From Flavobacteriales bacterium (GTDB taxonomy: Bacteria; Bacteroidota; Bacteroidia; CAIKAF01): a stretch of 40,913 nt of DNA. Below, piece by piece: positions 24,199 through 32,668 of the stretch; positions within the stretch are counted from its first letter, which is position 1; every line of letters starts with the position of its first letter. The DNA lies in the NCBI GenBank assembly GCA_026936045.1, contig JAIXKU010000048.1:1-40913 (forward strand), written 5' to 3'. Made by a program: the position numbers and the translations under genes. Below the pieces are notes generated by a model. That model was given only the letters and a program-made list of their open reading frames with translations, was not told the origin of the DNA and did not search any database.

Positions 24199-26394
24199 AT
24201 GTTAAGAAAAACCAAATATTTAACCATATACATCGGACTGGTTCTAACATTTTTGTTATCCCTTTTATTATTACTTCAACCTTATTTTTCTTCCCATCCG
24301 TCAAATGGCTTGTCGCAAGTCTTTTCAAATGATCTGATTTTTTCGAGTATCAAACAACATTTGCATTATCCGCTTTCCATTTTACTCTTGCAAATCATTA
24401 TCATTTTAGCTGTCTCGCGCACGTTTGCATTTCTGTTTACCAAGTTAGGACAACCGCCTGTGATGGGTGAAATCATTGCCGGCATAGCGCTTGGGCCATC
24501 TCTGTTAGGATGGATCTTGCCGGAGGTCAGCCATTTTGTTTTTCCACAAGATTCTCTTCAGCCTTTACAGTTTTTAAGTCAGATCGGATTGCTGTTTTTC
24601 ATGTTTATCATTGGTATGGAGCTTGATGTGATGGCTTTTAAACGTCGACTTCAGCAGTCGGTTATTATAAGTCATACGGGTATTTTTATTTCATTTTTTA
24701 TTGGTACATTAACTGGTTTATGGATTTATGATCAATTTGCACCACCACAAACCGGTCCTATTGCCTTTGCTCTTTTTGTAGGCATGTCAATGAGCATTAC
24801 GGCCTTCCCGGTGATGGCGCGTATTCTGCAAGAAAAAGGATATATGCGTAAATCATTCGGTACGATGATGATTGGTATTGCCGCCGTGGATGATATCACC
24901 GCCTGGTGCTTGCTGGCAACATTAATAGCTTATTTAAAAGCCGGCACCATCGTAGGCGCATTACCCACAATCTTACTCTCAATCGGCTATTTAGGCGTGA
25001 TGTTTGGGCTGATACAGCCTTTTTTGAAAAAATTAGGCAGTATTTATGTTTCCCGCGAAAATCTGAGCCGTTCCATTATGGGTATCATCTTTGGTATTCT
25101 TCTCATATCATCTTATATCACAGAAGTGATCGGCATACATGCATTTTTCGGTGCTTTTGTAGCCGGCGTGGTGATGCCGCCTAGCTTTAGTTTTAAGAAA
25201 GTGCTAACCGAAAAAATTGAAGATTTTAGTTTGGTACTGCTTTTACCATTGTTCTTTGTTTTTACCGGTTTAAGAACAGAAATTGGACTGCTCAACAGCG
25301 GCTCACTTTGGCTTACTGCTACCATTATCATCGGCATTGCTGTTTCGGGTAAGTTTCTAGGTGGTGTAATTGGTTCTAAAATAACAGGTCAACCATGGAA
25401 AGAGGCCTTTATGATTGGCGCCTTGCTTAATTCGCGTGGCTTAGTGGAATTGATTGTGTTGAATATCGGTTACGACATGGGGTTATTGTCCGCCGAGATA
25501 TTTACGATTCTCGTATTGATGGCCTTGACGACCACTTTTATTACTGGCCCCTGGATAGATTTCATTGAATGGATATATAAAAGACGAAACATTAAGAAAG
25601 GGCTTCCGCTTGAACAGCATATCTTCAAAGTACTCATCTCTTTCGGCCCGCCACGTATGGGTGCCAAACTAATGAAAATAGCAGGCGCTATCATCGGCGA
25701 TGATAAAAATCAATCGCTGGTATATGCATTACACATGACACCTAATATTGAAATTACCCATCAAGAAGCTACCGTGTTTGAAAGAGAAGGGTTTGCTCCA
25801 ATAAAGAAAATGGCAAACAGCTTAGGTTTGCCTTTGAAGACGTTGTATAAAGTAGCTGATCAAATTGAAACCGAGATCATACGCACAGCAAAAAAGAAAT
25901 CGGTTAACCTTTTAATGATGGGTGGAGCGCGTTCATTATTTACCGAGAATATTACAGGCGGTAGAGTTGATTATATTCTTCAGAATTCTCCTTACGACAC
26001 AGGTATCTTTATTGATAAGGGTTTGGAGAGCCCCGATCGCATTCTTGTTCTGCTTTCTTCTGATAGCGAAACGACTGTAACAGCTATAGCAGAACGACTT
26101 AGCAAAAATCCCGATGTTCGTGTGGATGCCATTGATTTAAATTCGTCCTCATCTAATATCTCAAATAACACACCCATTACAATGATTGAAGCAAAAACAA
26201 TTGATAAAACATTGCTTGATCGTTATGACTTACTGCTTATCGGTATTGATTATTGGCATAAACTAACTTATTTTGAGACCGCCTGGCTTAATTACAGTCC
26301 AAGTATTCTTATTCTATCTTCGGCTAAGAAAGATTTGGAAAATCCAGGATCAAAAAATCAAATGGATGAGATTCCCCGTCTGAAAGAAATTTAG
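24199..26394 (+). CDS. CPA2 (Kef-type) cation:proton antiporter
   Basis: A 731-residue membrane protein. One extra N-terminal helix (about 8-27) precedes a 12-13-helix Na+/H+ exchanger domain: KLGQPPVMGEIIAGIALGPSLLGW, FFMFIIGMELDVM, IAAVDDITAWCLLA (the ion-binding Asp pair), FFGAFVAGVVMPP and FFVFTGLRTEIGLL. LNSRGLVELIVLNIG is also typical of the family. The last 240 residues are cytoplasmic and contain a USP-like alpha/beta domain (LLMMGGARSLF, RILVLLSSDSETTVTAIAERL), not the Rossmann TrkA-N domain of KefC. The exchanged ion (K+ or Na+) is not predictable. Its stop overlaps the MlaF stop by 4 bp on the opposite strand. Confidence 0.9.
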   Translation: MLRKTKYLTIYIGLVLTFLLSLLLLLQPYFSSHPSNGLSQVFSNDLIFSSIKQHLHYPLSILLLQIIIILAVSRTFAFLFTKLGQPPVMGEIIAGIALGPSLLGWILPEVSHFVFPQDSLQPLQFLSQIGLLFFMFIIGMELDVMAFKRRLQQSVIISHTGIFISFFIGTLTGLWIYDQFAPPQTGPIAFALFVGMSMSITAFPVMARILQEKGYMRKSFGTMMIGIAAVDDITAWCLLATLIAYLKAGTIVGALPTILLSIGYLGVMFGLIQPFLKKLGSIYVSRENLSRSIMGIIFGILLISSYITEVIGIHAFFGAFVAGVVMPPSFSFKKVLTEKIEDFSLVLLLPLFFVFTGLRTEIGLLNSGSLWLTATIIIGIAVSGKFLGGVIGSKITGQPWKEAFMIGALLNSRGLVELIVLNIGYDMGLLSAEIFTILVLMALTTTFITGPWIDFIEWIYKRRNIKKGLPLEQHIFKVLISFGPPRMGAKLMKIAGAIIGDDKNQSLVYALHMTPNIEITHQEATVFEREGFAPIKKMANSLGLPLKTLYKVADQIETEIIRTAKKKSVNLLMMGGARSLFTENITGGRVDYILQNSPYDTGIFIDKGLESPDRILVLLSSDSETTVTAIAERLSKNPDVRVDAIDLNSSSSNISNNTPITMIEAKTIDKTLLDRYDLLLIGIDYWHKLTYFETAWLNYSPSILILSSAKKDLENPGSKNQMDEIPRLKEI

Positions 26395-27143
26395 AATGTA
26401 TTCTGAACACGCTTAAGCAGGCCGGTAGCAAATACGAATTCAATTAATTCTTTATTGTTAGAGTTAACAATATTTGTTCCGTCACCTTCCCAGTGTTTGT
26501 GCCCCTTGTAAATGAAAATAACTTTATCGCCGATTTCCACCACCGAGTTCATATCATGTGTATTGATGATGGTAGTTGTTTTAAATTCTTGCGTAATTTC
26601 TTTGATAAGGCGGTCTATCACAATACCTGTTTGCGGGTCAAGACCTGAGTTGGGTTCATCAAAAAATAAATATTTGGGATTTAGAGCAATGGCGCGTGCT
26701 ATGGCTACACGTTTTCTCATCCCACCACTGAGTTCAGCCGGATAAAGCTGATAGGCATGAGACAGATTTACCCTGTCTAAACAAAATTTTACCCTATCGG
26801 CTATCTTTGCTTTATTCCAATTGGTAAACATGCGTAAAGGGAATGCCACATTTTCCTCACAGGTCATGGAGTCAAAAAGAGCACCACCTTGAAATACCAT
26901 CCCAATCTCTTGTCGGATACGTTTTCTTTCTTTCTCGGATGCTTTGGTAAAATCTGTACCGGCATAATATACACCACCGGTCGTTGGTTCTAACAAACCT
27001 ACCAAACATTTCATCAGTACTGTTTTCCCCGATCCGCTTTGGCCGATAATCAAATTGCACATCCCTTCCTCAAAAGTAGCGTTGAAATCATACAACACCT
27101 GTCTGTCGCTAAATTTCTTACTTATGTTTTTGATTTCAATCAT
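26391..27143 (-). CDS. mlaF: MlaF-type ABC ATPase (lipid asymmetry)
   Basis: A 250-residue ATPase of the MCE-linked transporter family, moving phospholipids between inner and outer membrane. Walker A is GQSGSGKT, the Q-loop MVFQGGALFDSMTCEENVAFPL, the signature LSGGMRKRVAIARAI, and Walker B YLFFDEPNSGLDP. The GGALFDS and SGGMRKR wording is diagnostic of MlaF/Ttg2A rather than LolD. It follows mlaE directly, with its ATG next to the mlaE stop. No MlaD (MCE) gene lies downstream, where the convergent antiporter gene ends; the substrate-binding protein must be encoded elsewhere. Confidence 0.92.
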   Translation of the reverse strand: MIEIKNISKKFSDRQVLYDFNATFEEGMCNLIIGQSGSGKTVLMKCLVGLLEPTTGGVYYAGTDFTKASEKERKRIRQEIGMVFQGGALFDSMTCEENVAFPLRMFTNWNKAKIADRVKFCLDRVNLSHAYQLYPAELSGGMRKRVAIARAIALNPKYLFFDEPNSGLDPQTGIVIDRLIKEITQEFKTTTIINTHDMNSVVEIGDKVIFIYKGHKHWEGDGTNIVNSNNKELIEFVFATGLLKRVQNTF

Positions 27144-27884
27144 TTACAAAAGCAATAATCGGGTTAGAATAAAATTCCAAAGTAAGATAGATATGCTGCT
27201 GTTCACCACAGCTTGTGTACTGGCTTTACCAACCTCCTGCGATCCGCCGTTGACATAATAACCACGATAGGCCGAGATAGAGGTAATGATAAACGCAAAA
27301 ACAAAACTCTTGATCAGGGCATATACCAAATGGAAAGTTTTAAAATCAAGCGTAATACCATAAACATACGTTGTTGCATCCAGCAGGCCAGTCGTTGTAC
27401 ACGCCACATATCCGCCAAAAATGCCTAAAACGATACTTATAATTGTAAGAACCGGAATAATTAAAACAGAAGCAATTATTTTGGGTAAGATCAAATAATT
27501 GGCTGAGTTTACACCCATGATTTCTAAAGCGTCTATTTGCTCTGTCACGCGCATGGTACCGATCTCAGACGTAACATTGCTTCCCACCTTACCGGCTAAG
27601 ATCAAAGCTATAACGGTAGGAGAAAATTCTAAGATAATTGTTTCGCGCGTACCAAACCCTACGGTGTACATGGGAATAAGCGGCGTTTCAATTTGTGCTG
27701 CCATTTGAATAGCGATAACAGCACCCATAAAAAAGGAAATAACACAAACTATAAATAATGAGCCAATACCCAATTTATCAATCTCACGAACAATGAGTTC
27801 ACGCACAATTGCCGGTTTAGGGCTTTTGGCAAACGAGCGGGCAATCAGCAAGCAGTATTGTCCAAAATTATATAAATATCTCAC
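27144..27884 (-). CDS. mlaE: MlaE-type ABC permease
   Basis: A 246-residue inner-membrane permease (MlaE/DUF140 family), dimeric partner of MlaF. FFMGAVIAIQMAAQIETPLIP, the loop EFSPTVIALILAGKVGSNVTSEIGTMRVTEQIDALEIMGVN (in two halves) and the final helices fit the family. Near the C terminus GGSQEVGKASTQAVVNS is the conserved cytoplasmic stretch. It is the first gene of the mlaE-mlaF pair, divergent from the glycosyltransferase with 103 bp between. The start at 27884 gives the usual length. Confidence 0.93.
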   Translation of the reverse strand: MRYLYNFGQYCLLIARSFAKSPKPAIVRELIVREIDKLGIGSLFIVCVISFFMGAVIAIQMAAQIETPLIPMYTVGFGTRETIILEFSPTVIALILAGKVGSNVTSEIGTMRVTEQIDALEIMGVNSANYLILPKIIASVLIIPVLTIISIVLGIFGGYVACTTTGLLDATTYVYGITLDFKTFHLVYALIKSFVFAFIITSISAYRGYYVNGGSQEVGKASTQAVVNSSISILLWNFILTRLLLL

Positions 27885-27956
27885 GCTTTAACTCCGGATT
27901 TACATTATGCAATAATAAGCCAAAAATAAACAAAACGAATAAATCATCAGAGTAAT

Positions 27957-27964
27957 TAACTTTG
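27957..27964 (+). promoter_or_regulatory. -7 promoter element of the GT2 gene
   Basis: TAACTTTG matches TAnnTTTG exactly and lies 23 bp before the ATG at 27988. There is no TTG at the normal -33 distance. Confidence 0.5.
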
Positions 27965-27987
27965 CATCGTTTTATGGTATCGGTAAA

Positions 27988-29136
27988 ATGGTCATAGCGC
28001 AAATTATTTTTTGGGTGTGTCTTGGTATAGTGTTTTATACTTATATAGGCTATACGCTATTCTTATTTCTTATCAATGCATGCCGTAAGAAAGCCCCATT
28101 CGATGCTTTACAGGCATTACCAAACATAACTGTCATTATTCCTGCATACAATGAGTTGTCTGTCATTAGTAAGAAAATTGAAAACACGTTACAATGCGAA
28201 TACCCCTCAGATCGTATGTTAATCATATTGATAACTGACGGCTCCGACGATGGCAGCGAATCATTATCTTTTACCGATAACCGTATCATGCATCTACATA
28301 AGCCCGAACGATTAGGCAAAGCTGCAGCCATCAATCATGCTATGTTGCATGTCAAATCACCTATTGTATTTATCACTGACGCTAATACATTTATTCATCC
28401 GGCATCCTTTCAAAAAATGGTTCTGCATTATCAAAAGGCTAATGTAGGTGGTGTGTCGGGAGAAAAGAGAATCCAAATGCAAAGTCTTGATGCCAGTGTA
28501 GGCGGCGAAGGTCTTTATTGGAAATATGAATCAATGCTCAAAAGAGAAGATGCAAAATTTTATAGCATTGTGGGTGCGGCTGGTGAGTTATTTTCTTTCA
28601 GAAGCAATCTGTTTCGGCCGCTGTCAAACAATACCATCTTAGATGATTTTATACTTTCGATGCGTATTGTTGAACAAGGATATGTAATTGCCTACGAACC
28701 CGAAGCTTTTGCCGCAGAAGCACCCAGCCAAAGCATAGAAGATGAATTTACCCGTAAAGTGCGAATTTCTTCCGGCGTTTGGCAAGCCCTAGGCCAATTG
28801 CCTTTCCTCTTCAATCCGTTTATAAATCTCAAATTGTTCTTTCAATTTGTATCGCATCGTTTACTAAGATGGACGTTGGCACCCGCTGCCATGATTGGTA
28901 TGTTTATAGCCAATCTTTTTCTTTTGTCGGAACCATTATATATACTCATTTTTATTTGTCAAACCCTCTTCTACACATGGGCTTTATTAGGTTTTTTATT
29001 AAAAAACAACAGGCGCTTTCCTGCCTTTTTGTTTGTTCCATTCTATTACTGCATGATGAACATAGCTGTAATCGTGGGACTTAGTATTTTCTTTCAGAAG
29101 AAGCATACGGCATTGTGGAAAAAAGCCCAGCGATAA
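27988..29136 (+). CDS. Family 2 glycosyltransferase, multi-pass (processive type)
   Basis: A 382-residue GT2 enzyme with one N-terminal helix (about 4-26), a cytoplasmic GT-A domain and three or four C-terminal helices (from about residue 290), the architecture of polysaccharide synthases and IcaA-like enzymes. ITVIIPAYNE, LITDGSDDGS, FITDANTFIHP (DxN variant of the metal motif), LDDFILSMRI (acceptor-binding Asp region) and EDEFTRKVRISSGVWQAL (in place of QxxRW) are visible. Replacement of Q-x-x-R-W by R-x-x-S-G suggests a non-processive or altered acceptor site. Donor and product are unknown. Confidence 0.85.
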   Translation: MVIAQIIFWVCLGIVFYTYIGYTLFLFLINACRKKAPFDALQALPNITVIIPAYNELSVISKKIENTLQCEYPSDRMLIILITDGSDDGSESLSFTDNRIMHLHKPERLGKAAAINHAMLHVKSPIVFITDANTFIHPASFQKMVLHYQKANVGGVSGEKRIQMQSLDASVGGEGLYWKYESMLKREDAKFYSIVGAAGELFSFRSNLFRPLSNNTILDDFILSMRIVEQGYVIAYEPEAFAAEAPSQSIEDEFTRKVRISSGVWQALGQLPFLFNPFINLKLFFQFVSHRLLRWTLAPAAMIGMFIANLFLLSEPLYILIFICQTLFYTWALLGFLLKNNRRFPAFLFVPFYYCMMNIAVIVGLSIFFQKKHTALWKKAQR

Positions 29137-29162
29137 TAGTCTTTTCATAGCTAATTTTAAGT

Positions 29163-29170
29163 TATTTTTG
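29163..29170 (+). promoter_or_regulatory. -7 promoter element in the gap before the small ORF
   Basis: TATTTTTG fits TAnnTTTG exactly. A transcript starting near 29177 would carry a leader of about 118 nt, including the palindrome at 29222-29237, before the 38-codon ORF at 29295. Confidence 0.35.
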
Positions 29171-29221
29171 TAAACTTCCATGCAACTTTTTGAAACAAGT
29201 TGGACTCTATAACGATATAAT

Positions 29222-29237
29222 ATAAAAACGTTTTTAT
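29222..29237. repeat. 16-bp perfect palindrome
   Basis: ATAAAAACGTTTTTAT is fully self-complementary, with no loop, in an otherwise non-coding gap. It may be a regulator site. As an RNA hairpin it would be weak, and it is not placed to terminate a known gene except possibly the GT2 gene 86 bp upstream. Confidence 0.4.
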
Positions 29238-29294
29238 TTTCTTTCCCAGCTACTATGAAAACATTTAAGCGTAGAACCCTTAAAACAATGAGTT

Positions 29295-29411
29295 ATGGAA
29301 AAAGTAGCGCAAAAAAACATGAATACCCAAGCATGGGTTAAGGTTGTAATCTTAGCAATCATTTTGTTCTCCGGACTTACCTTTGGCATCATGACTGCCA
29401 TAAGATTCTAA
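29295..29411 (+). CDS. Small single-helix membrane protein (38 aa)
   Basis: A 38-codon ORF, ATG at 29295 and TAA at 29409. The first 13 residues are polar (MEKVAQKNMNT). Residues about 15-36 form one continuous hydrophobic helix (VVILAIILFSGLTFGIM) ending IRF. The polar head plus clean helix is unlikely by chance in so short a frame, and a TAnnTTTG element lies upstream. It ends 8 bp before the convergent glmS stop. Overlapping in another frame is a 28-codon basic ORF (29258 region) with less protein-like character. Not recognised; the function is unknown. Confidence 0.5.
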   Translation: MEKVAQKNMNTQAWVKVVILAIILFSGLTFGIMTAIRF

Positions 29412-29418
29412 ATCGCCA

Positions 29419-31260
29419 TTACTCAACCGTAACCGATTTAGCCAAATTACGTGGTTGGTCCACGTTACAACCTCTTAATACCGCAATGTGATAAGACAAT
29501 AATTGTAGAGGTACTACCGTGATAAGCGGTGACAATAACTCATCAATATCCGGTATTTCTATGGCATAATCTGCTAAACGAGTCACCTCTTTATCGCCTT
29601 TTGTAACAATAGCAATAACTTGCGCTCCACGTGCTTTTACTTCTTGTATATTGCTAACGATCTTTTCATAGGAAGTATTGCGGTTGGCAATGACTACTAC
29701 CGGCATTTGTTCATCTATCAAAGCAATAGGGCCATGCTTCATCTCGGCAGCAGGATAGCCTTCTGCATGTATATAACTGATTTCTTTCAGCTTTAAAGCG
29801 CCTTCCAATGCCACCGGAAAGTTAACGCCACGCCCTAAATACAAAAAGTTACGTGCATCTTTAAAAAGAGCGGCTAATCGCTTAACGACCTCCTCCGTTT
29901 TAAGAACTTCAGATACCATTTCAGGCACACGGTCTAATTGTGTTAATGTTTTTCGATAGGCTGTTTCGGATAAGTTGCCATTTTTATTGCCTAAGGCTAA
30001 AGCTATCAACGCCAAAACAGAGACTTGTGCCGTAAATGCTTTTGTTGAAGCCACACCAATTTCCGGCCCGGCATGTGTGTAAGCACCTGCGTCCGTTGCT
30101 CTGGCGATAGAAGAACCCACAACATTACAAATACCAAAAATGGTCGCGCCTTTTTGCTTGGCCAGTTGGATAGCAGCTAACGTATCGGCCGTTTCTCCCG
30201 ATTGAGAGATGGCAATAACAATATCATCTTCATATAAAATCGGATTGCGATAACGAAATTCCGATGCGTATTCAACCTCTACGGGTATGCGGGCATATTC
30301 CTCAAATAAATATTCCCCAACTAATCCAGCATGCCAACTTGTGCCACAACCAATGATGATAATACGGCGCGCTTGTAAAAATTTCTTTTCAAAATCAATT
30401 ATGCCGGCCATGCTAATACGTCCTGTATTGGGATCCATCCGGCCTCGTAAACTGTCTCTTATCGAGCGTTGCTGTTCATTAATTTCCTTCAACATAAAAT
30501 GATCATAACCGCCTTTTTCCAAGAGCTCTAATTCAATCTGCAACTGCTGAATATAGGGTGTGATCTCGTGATTGCCGACCGTGATAATGCGTAAATCATT
30601 ACCCGGCTCTATTAGTGCCACTTCTTCATCGTTTAAATACACCACATTGCGCGTATGCTCTACAATGGGTGTGGCATCGGATGCCATATAAAATTCGTTT
30701 TCTCCAATACCAATTACCATCGGGCTGCCTTTTTTTGCTGCAATCAGATGATTTGGTTCGTTTTTGCTCATTACCACGATAGCATAAGCACCAACAACCT
30801 CCGATAAAGCTAACCGCACAGCCTCAAAAAGATTATAATTACCCTTTTTTTGTATATCTTCAATAAGATGTGCCAATACTTCTGTATCTGTTTCACTTTT
30901 AAAAATATAGCCTCGTTTGGATAAGCCTTCTTTTAGCGTAGCATAATTCTCAATAATCCCGTTATGAATAATCACCAGGTCTTCTGACATGGAATAATGC
31001 GGATGGGCATTCACATCATTTGGTGAGCCGTGTGTAGCCCAACGCGTATGACCAATACCAACATTCCCCTTGGTATCTTTGTTAGAAATATATTGTTCCA
31101 AGTCAGAAACCTTGCCTTTGCTTTTATAAAGACATATCTTATTGTCATGCATCAACGCTACGCCGGCGCTATCGTATCCTCTGTATTCAAGACGATGAAG
31201 ACCTTTAATCAGAAGCGGATATGCTTGCTTAGGGCCAATGTATGCTACAATACCACACAT
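29419..31260 (-). CDS. glmS: Glutamine-fructose-6-phosphate aminotransferase
   Basis: A 613-residue enzyme making glucosamine-6-phosphate from fructose-6-phosphate and glutamine, the entry step to peptidoglycan and LPS amino sugars. The N-terminal class II glutaminase starts MCGIVAYIG with Cys2 as nucleophile, then RLEYRGYDSAG, GHTRWATHG and NGIIENY. Two SIS domains follow, with GCGTSWHAG, SQSGETADTLAA, VASTKAFTAQ and AEMKHGPIALI. The C terminus DQPRNLAKSVTVE is the classic family end. It lies 3 bp after the DUF4270 gene, in an arrangement (GT5-like, DUF4270, glmS, with panC divergent) that I recall as conserved in Bacteroidota. No glmS riboswitch is expected, and none is seen. Confidence 0.97.
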   Translation of the reverse strand: MCGIVAYIGPKQAYPLLIKGLHRLEYRGYDSAGVALMHDNKICLYKSKGKVSDLEQYISNKDTKGNVGIGHTRWATHGSPNDVNAHPHYSMSEDLVIIHNGIIENYATLKEGLSKRGYIFKSETDTEVLAHLIEDIQKKGNYNLFEAVRLALSEVVGAYAIVVMSKNEPNHLIAAKKGSPMVIGIGENEFYMASDATPIVEHTRNVVYLNDEEVALIEPGNDLRIITVGNHEITPYIQQLQIELELLEKGGYDHFMLKEINEQQRSIRDSLRGRMDPNTGRISMAGIIDFEKKFLQARRIIIIGCGTSWHAGLVGEYLFEEYARIPVEVEYASEFRYRNPILYEDDIVIAISQSGETADTLAAIQLAKQKGATIFGICNVVGSSIARATDAGAYTHAGPEIGVASTKAFTAQVSVLALIALALGNKNGNLSETAYRKTLTQLDRVPEMVSEVLKTEEVVKRLAALFKDARNFLYLGRGVNFPVALEGALKLKEISYIHAEGYPAAEMKHGPIALIDEQMPVVVIANRNTSYEKIVSNIQEVKARGAQVIAIVTKGDKEVTRLADYAIEIPDIDELLSPLITVVPLQLLSYHIAVLRGCNVDQPRNLAKSVTVE

Positions 31261-31263
31261 GCA

Positions 31264-32571
31264 TTAAGGTGTTACAGGTGTATAAACAAAATGAAGTTTC
31301 ATGGGTAATGTGGGGTGGGTGGGGCTATGTAAAACCACACGGTTTACATCAGCATTTTTACTCAATATAGGTACATCAACATATAGCTCATTAGGCGAAT
31401 GGGTGCCATCCATAATCTGTTGAAAATGTTGGGTAAGCAATACACGATATTGTTTTTTTATGTCGTCATAATAGCTGTCATAATACGTAAACTGAAAATC
31501 GTCTGTAAGATTATATGTTCTGTCGGCATTTAAAGTATATGTAGTGATATTGAGTGGTGCCGGATAATGTATATAATCTTGCAACGCATCCACGGGTATA
31601 ATAAGTTCTGCTTTGTTTACAATGATTTTCTGATTTGAAATATAATTCATCAGATACGGGAAATTAAGTTTAAGGCGTATCCCCTGTCCCGATTGCAGGA
31701 ATACTTTATCAACGGTTTGGTCGTTGGGGTCGGCCAGTTTTGTTATAAGCTCTGAAGAAGCGGTTGTATAATCATGCGAAAACTCATTGAAACGCTTGTT
31801 ATTGGAGCCGGCTGTGAGTAATTTTATTTCTAATCCACCCGGATTTTGATCGTTATGGAAATAAACAGACAAGCGGGTTGCTTCAGAGCGTAGATCAAAA
31901 AATACGATGGCGCCTTGTCCCGGCGACTGGCTTTGAGTAACCCATGGCGCAATACGCACATAAAAGCCTTTAATGATTGAATGGATATTGGAAGCCGTGA
32001 GGCTATCCACATTCAAAAACCTTTGACCGAATGTTTGATTCAGTCGTATTCGCATTTGGGCGCCCTGGCTGGCATACGGATTAAAAATAGGCACAAAACC
32101 TTGTGTAGCCAAAGGTGTCGGGATAAATGGTATGGGAGTAAAAGAGTTGCATTCTACACTATCAACCGGCAAATCGGATTGCAGTTCAAAGACTTCGATG
32201 GTCTGATAGCCGTTTAGCTTAGCCGCATCACCATAGGTGCCGCGAAAACGAAGTATAAGCACAACGGAATCAAGAACGGGGTTAGAGCCAAAATTATCAT
32301 AGTTCTGCGCCACATTAACCGTTGTATAAAAAGCTGCACGACTCTTGCCAAAAACAGGGTCGTAAGAACTGCCTACAGCGTAATAAATCGCATTATCCGT
32401 ACGAACCGTATCATCCAATATAACGCTGGTTAAAATGGTCGTAGTATCGGAATAAACGGCATTTAATAAATCTTCAGGCGGGATGATACCCGGATCCGGA
32501 TTTTCATTAGGCTGACAGGATGAAAATATCCACGCCAAACTTATTAAAGCTAAAACACCTTTTCTGCTCAT
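31264..32571 (-). CDS. DUF4270 family lipoprotein
   Basis: A 435-residue surface or periplasmic lipoprotein. I start it at MSRKGVLALIS (32571); the frame is open further to 32613, but that part adds a polar leader before the signal. The lipobox IFSSC places the lipidated cysteine at about residue 19. The mature part begins QPNENPDPG and continues as a beta-rich domain (FGKSRAAFYTTVN, LDSVVLILRF, IRLKLNFPYLMNYI, AELIIPVDAL). The match to DUF4270 is by sequence style, position and length. Its function is unknown; constant linkage to glmS and the GT5-like gene suggests a cell-envelope role. Confidence 0.82.
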   Translation of the reverse strand: MSRKGVLALISLAWIFSSCQPNENPDPGIIPPEDLLNAVYSDTTTILTSVILDDTVRTDNAIYYAVGSSYDPVFGKSRAAFYTTVNVAQNYDNFGSNPVLDSVVLILRFRGTYGDAAKLNGYQTIEVFELQSDLPVDSVECNSFTPIPFIPTPLATQGFVPIFNPYASQGAQMRIRLNQTFGQRFLNVDSLTASNIHSIIKGFYVRIAPWVTQSQSPGQGAIVFFDLRSEATRLSVYFHNDQNPGGLEIKLLTAGSNNKRFNEFSHDYTTASSELITKLADPNDQTVDKVFLQSGQGIRLKLNFPYLMNYISNQKIIVNKAELIIPVDALQDYIHYPAPLNITTYTLNADRTYNLTDDFQFTYYDSYYDDIKKQYRVLLTQHFQQIMDGTHSPNELYVDVPILSKNADVNRVVLHSPTHPTLPMKLHFVYTPVTP

Positions 32572-32668
32572 CCGGTTCTTTGTATTAAAATCAGAGACTG
32601 CAAATCTAACCAATCGATAAAGTAGAAATGTATTTTTCGAAAAATTAACGATAAGATGATTGAAAAAA

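Noticed and set aside
29254-29340. A basic 28-codon ORF starting in the GT2-glmS gap, in a different frame from the 38-codon ORF
   Set aside because: No recognisable family, no hydrophobic or domain-like pattern, and it overlaps the more protein-like 38-codon frame. Only one of them is likely real.
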